A stretch of 64,000 nt of DNA from M30B53 sp964600785. GTDB lineage: Bacteria; Planctomycetota; Planctomycetia; Pirellulales; UBA1268. Below the pieces are notes generated by a model. The model made no database searches. It was not told where the DNA came from and saw only the letters and a program-made list of their open reading frames with translations. The stretch covers positions 1 to 64,000 of the forward strand of contig CAZRKH010000010.1 in NCBI GenBank assembly GCA_964600785.1, read 5' to 3'. The number at the start of each line of letters is the position of its first letter. Position 1 is the first letter of the stretch. The position numbers and the translations under genes are program-made. Positions 62,001 through 64,000 of the stretch are shown piece after piece.

Positions 62001-62934
62001 AGAAGGACCTGGCGGAAAAATGGCCGGCGGCCCGGGAGCATGGCTGCAGGGATTTTCACTGGAGACGACCGTCGGCTGGCAGGCGGCCGATCTCTTCGGC
62101 CTGCCGGTCGAGGCCGGCAGTCTTCCGGTTCGCCTGCTCGACGGGCAACTCGCCTTTGGTCCCTTCGACCTGGGCGTGTCGGGTGGCCGGGTGCGAGGCA
62201 CGCCCTGGCTGCGGCTGACGGCTTCGCCGGCGGAACTGGTGATTCCCCCCGGCCGGCTCGCGGAGCGGATCGATCTCTCCCAGGGCATGGCCTCGCGGCT
62301 GCTGGCTTGGATCGAGCCGTTGCTTGGCAATGCCACTCGCACCACAGGTCGGATGAGCATCGACGTCGCCGGCGGTCGTCTGCCACTGGATGATCCCTTC
62401 GGTGGCGAGGCGGCAGGACAGGTTGTCTTCGAGGAACTCGAGGTGACTCCGGGCGCCGGGGTGCAGCCGCTGGTGGCAATCGTCTCGCGACTGCAGGGCC
62501 TGCTCGACCCGCGTTTCGGGATCGGTGAGAAGTTGGTGTTGATGCGGGTGCGGCCCGAGCCGGTGCGGTTGCAGCTGTCCGGCCGGAGGATCTGGCATGA
62601 GGGACTGGTGATGGATATGGGGCAGATGATGGCCAGGACACGCGGCAGCGTCGCTTCCGACGGGACGCTGGCGATGGAGATGGAGCTGGCCTTCCGGGGC
62701 GACATCGCCGGTCAGACCCCGGTGGTGGCGACGCTCCTGCGAACACCGATCACGATCCCCGTCCGCGGCACCATCGAGCGGCCGCAGTTCGACGCCGCCT
62801 CGATCGATCGCATCTTCCAGCGGATCGCAGAAAACACCGCCCAGGCGGTGATCGGCGAGGGACTCAACCGCGGTCTCGAGGCCCTCTTCGGCAATCCACA
62901 GCCGCCCCGCCCGCCGGCACCGCCGCCGCGGTGA
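59041..62934 (+). CDS. Large AsmA-like envelope protein
   Basis: 1297 residues from GTG 59041 (ATG 59050 fits equally). An N-terminal membrane helix (AVFSLAGLAVLATVGWFAPQ) is followed by ~1200 residues of beta-rich sequence typical of AsmA/TamB-type bridge proteins: SLSGVAVVVTVEPGQSSLEQ, IEYRHLVLRDCDG and a C-terminal ELEVTPGAGVQPLVAIVSRL with FGIGEKLVLMRVRPEPVRLQ. The end is a Pro-rich tail. Such proteins help move lipids between inner and outer membranes. The stop lies 71 bases inside the convergent monooxygenase gene. Confidence 0.83.
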   Translation: MAGMARERRRTRSDARPRRRGAVFSLAGLAVLATVGWFAPQVAVLTGLRDRPLAAVVAGIDGSIASGSASWAWLGPIEYRHLVLRDCDGRAVAAVDTARLDRGLLGLAWDIAFGPARRTRLSLSGVAVVVTVEPGQSSLEQLLASRLARPPRDEADIAADVAAEIEIELTDAVALLCDASRGDAWLVERIAAGGVVRGGGLDDWTLAGRVSHAGRLPEPVDAVSLLEGMGRAEGSSGSVAAAATAVLARQGGFSVAASGGENGSGGISLATHRLPMGISSVAATRLGWPSVIDGLADMRLDLRPMNEGAGWRVEGIVEAVQVAVCDARTLAERLAIATLRMPIDCSTDGRSLAIRRLSADGEIFTLQARGRIPLAGATAWDWLERAIDADFEFSGEVDLAAASKARPGGLELRPDVRVTAGRMRFAGASRGDGTGRMLELRLDSQGLEATQGTRQLKWKEPFSAWLKGVRGDSGLRIDEARLTAAAIEAAVSGNREATRLEWSADLDRLAEDLGDVLDLAGISFAGRSRGIARFSHGDGSAATAVMVSGSVDDFLLELPGRPRWEDRQLALEGTGIGRIAAGGFAVEEGHLAIEAGGDTAEVTLAGGAAVVPLGGSGVVPALAEKNFSADLTVAGDLGRWQARLAGLAGEAFGSPVLAGSGTCQATVGRQGEVWQVTRAGGELTDLLVTLPDGRRIDEPRVVANLAGVVHPLTGQVDVSSAEILSATVSFRSSGLVILPAAQPGEPSADGLIPRFRGGGQWQADVGRLERWLLPPLSAASWPVAGRVWGTAEVAEAGGGVNFRLAATGNDLVLSSVPAAAALGIGSGVRPREVWREPRAEFVLELTRLPDAAMDRMVIDAIRLVSSTATLEAAGEIREPTGRGFVELAGTVRYDWDSLSRLATPWTGGRVRLAGGGNRPFAFRGPLRAAGRSGSSPQLAAAADQPATAAAGVAGIDLSDDWLAAARGVGPPGSPPRSVAASPVSVRPEGPGGKMAGGPGAWLQGFSLETTVGWQAADLFGLPVEAGSLPVRLLDGQLAFGPFDLGVSGGRVRGTPWLRLTASPAELVIPPGRLAERIDLSQGMASRLLAWIEPLLGNATRTTGRMSIDVAGGRLPLDDPFGGEAAGQVVFEELEVTPGAGVQPLVAIVSRLQGLLDPRFGIGEKLVLMRVRPEPVRLQLSGRRIWHEGLVMDMGQMMARTRGSVASDGTLAMEMELAFRGDIAGQTPVVATLLRTPITIPVRGTIERPQFDAASIDRIFQRIAENTAQAVIGEGLNRGLEALFGNPQPPRPPAPPPR

Positions 62935-64000
62935 TGCCCGCAGTTCCTCGGTGCCGAGATCGCAGACGCCGGTCGAGGCCGGCGATCAGCCGCTGGAGCT
63001 CCCGCCGGTAGCCGTGGTGCTCGACCTCCAGCCGATGCCGTGGGGAATCGACGTAGCGGATCGGCCCGGCCCGCCGGGGCCGGCGTTTCATGCGGTAGAG
63101 CCAGGCGGCCGCCCGCGGGCTCCTTCGCGCGGCCACCGCCATCCGTGCCACGAGCTGGCCCTGCAGGTCGGTCAGCCCCCACTGCCCGCTGTCGGGCTGG
63201 ATCAGGCCCACGCAGGCGAGGTCGTTCCGCGAGGGGTGGAGCATGTTGAGATACAACTCCGGCTGAAGATCCTCCCGCTCTCCGCTGCGGTCGCAAAGGA
63301 AGGCCGGGTCGATGAAGGGGATCGCCGTGCGGTAGCCGGTGGCGAAGATCACGATGTCCAGCGGCTCCCGTTGACCGTCGGCGAAGACCGCCAGGTCCCC
63401 CTCGAAGCGGTGAACGTCGCCGGTCGGCGTGATCCGGCCGGCGGTGATGCGGCTGTAGAGTTCACCGTTGATCACCGGGTGGGTCTCCCAGAGACGGTGG
63501 TCGGGGGCGGGCAGGCCGTGGCGGTGTGGCAGCCCGATCGCCCGATCGATCAATCGCAGGGCCACCAGCCGTCTCAGCCAGGTCGGCAGGCCCATCTTCA
63601 AGAGCCGCTCGCCACGCAGGTCGGCCGGCCGACCCATCACCATCCGAGGCACCACGTGGTAGCCGCGGCGGGTCGAGTGGAAGGTGGCCGCGGCGTGTCG
63701 CGAGACCTCGACGGCGATGTCACAGCCGGAATTGCCTCCGCCAACGACCAGCACCCGCCGGCCCGACACGGCCAGCGGAACCTCCGGGGACTTATAGTCG
63801 GCCGCGTGCAGGATCCTGCCGGAGAAGTGGCCGGGGACGGAGGGCACACGCGGGGCATGATTGTGGCCGCTTGCGATCACGATCCCCGCGTATCGCCGCG
63901 TCGGGCCGCCGCGACGGTGCACGATCCAGCCACCCCCGCCGCGAGCCGCCTCGGCCGGCTCAACCCGCTCGACCTCGACTCCGGTTTCGATGTGCCGTCC
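62864..64000 (-). CDS. Flavin-containing monooxygenase-like protein (5' end outside window)
   Basis: The frame runs off the right edge, so the N-terminus with the first FAD motif is missing. Visible: IVIASGHNHAPRVPSVPGHF, the NADPH Rossmann motif VLVVGGGNSGCDIAVEVSRH, HSTRRGYHVVPRMVMGRPAD, IVIFATGYRTAIPFIDPAFL and LYLNMLHPSRNDLACVGLIQ. These are FMO/Baeyer-Villiger features. Substrate unknown. The 3' end overlaps the AsmA-like gene by 71 bases. Confidence 0.85.
   Translation of the reverse strand, partial: GRHIETGVEVERVEPAEAARGGGGWIVHRRGGPTRRYAGIVIASGHNHAPRVPSVPGHFSGRILHAADYKSPEVPLAVSGRRVLVVGGGNSGCDIAVEVSRHAAATFHSTRRGYHVVPRMVMGRPADLRGERLLKMGLPTWLRRLVALRLIDRAIGLPHRHGLPAPDHRLWETHPVINGELYSRITAGRITPTGDVHRFEGDLAVFADGQREPLDIVIFATGYRTAIPFIDPAFLCDRSGEREDLQPELYLNMLHPSRNDLACVGLIQPDSGQWGLTDLQGQLVARMAVAARRSPRAAAWLYRMKRRPRRAGPIRYVDSPRHRLEVEHHGYRRELQRLIAGLDRRLRSRHRGTAGITAAAVPAGGAAVDCRRGPRDRG

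Overview
The window is high-GC bacterial chromosome that I place in the Planctomycetota, most likely a Pirellulales-like marine or freshwater lineage. The placement is an inference from gene content. There are three DUF1559-type pseudopilins with the H-X9-DG motif, and a DUF1501 / DUF1549-DUF1553 / planctomycete-cytochrome operon. There are five exported proteins with PEP-CTERM tails, an ECF sigma / anti-sigma pair, and lpxD-lpxI lipid A genes, which indicate a Gram-negative envelope. No rRNA, tRNA, CRISPR array or complete insertion sequence was seen.

Layout. 0.1-2.3 kb: hisI, a 6-carboxytetrahydropterin synthase and hemB, tightly packed on the plus strand. 2.6-4.8 kb: a phosphate-selective-porin-like barrel translationally coupled to a cysteine-rich exported protein, whose end overlaps mogA on the other strand. 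5.4-12.2 kb (minus): an endonuclease/exonuclease/phosphatase-family enzyme, a PEP-CTERM protein, and a GH9 glycosidase / pseudopilin / membrane protein operon. 12.3-14.4 kb: an FeS-type photolyase beside a sulfatase remnant. 14.4-16.0 kb: a pseudopilin with a coupled lipoprotein. 16.1-25.4 kb (minus): WD40-cytochrome, DUF1549/1553, pre-peptidase-domain and DUF1501 genes, headed by a Kelch-like protein.

25.7-30.6 kb (plus) is the most unusual part. An ECF sigma factor and a membrane anti-sigma-like protein are followed by two unrelated PEP-CTERM genes. Each PEP-CTERM gene is preceded by a copy of the same ungapped 270-bp direct repeat, about 95% identical by my count. Base composition here is visibly more AT-rich than in the flanks. 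31-35.4 kb: MscS channel, a Tat-exported sugar-isomerase-like protein and xseAB. 35.7 kb: three 28-bp tandem units, each with a dyad. 35.9-38.7 kb: a pseudopilin, a PEP-CTERM protein, and a choice-of-anchor-M PEP-CTERM protein behind a 34-bp near-perfect palindrome. 38.9-46 kb: a sigma-70 factor, an SDR protein, a VOC protein, lpxD-lpxI, a methyltransferase and a sigma-54 activator.

46-52.7 kb: an outer-membrane barrel, birA, an RlmM-like methyltransferase, a 25-residue polylysine ORF, inositol-phosphate synthase and an aspartate-type aminotransferase. 52.7-58.2 kb (minus): a six-gene sugar catabolism operon (tagaturonate-epimerase-like enzyme, isomerase, FucU mutarotase, aldo/keto reductase, lactonase, zinc dehydrogenase). 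It reads as an oxidative route for L-fucose or a related sugar. 58.3-62.9 kb: mobA and a large AsmA-like protein. The window ends inside a flavin monooxygenase gene.
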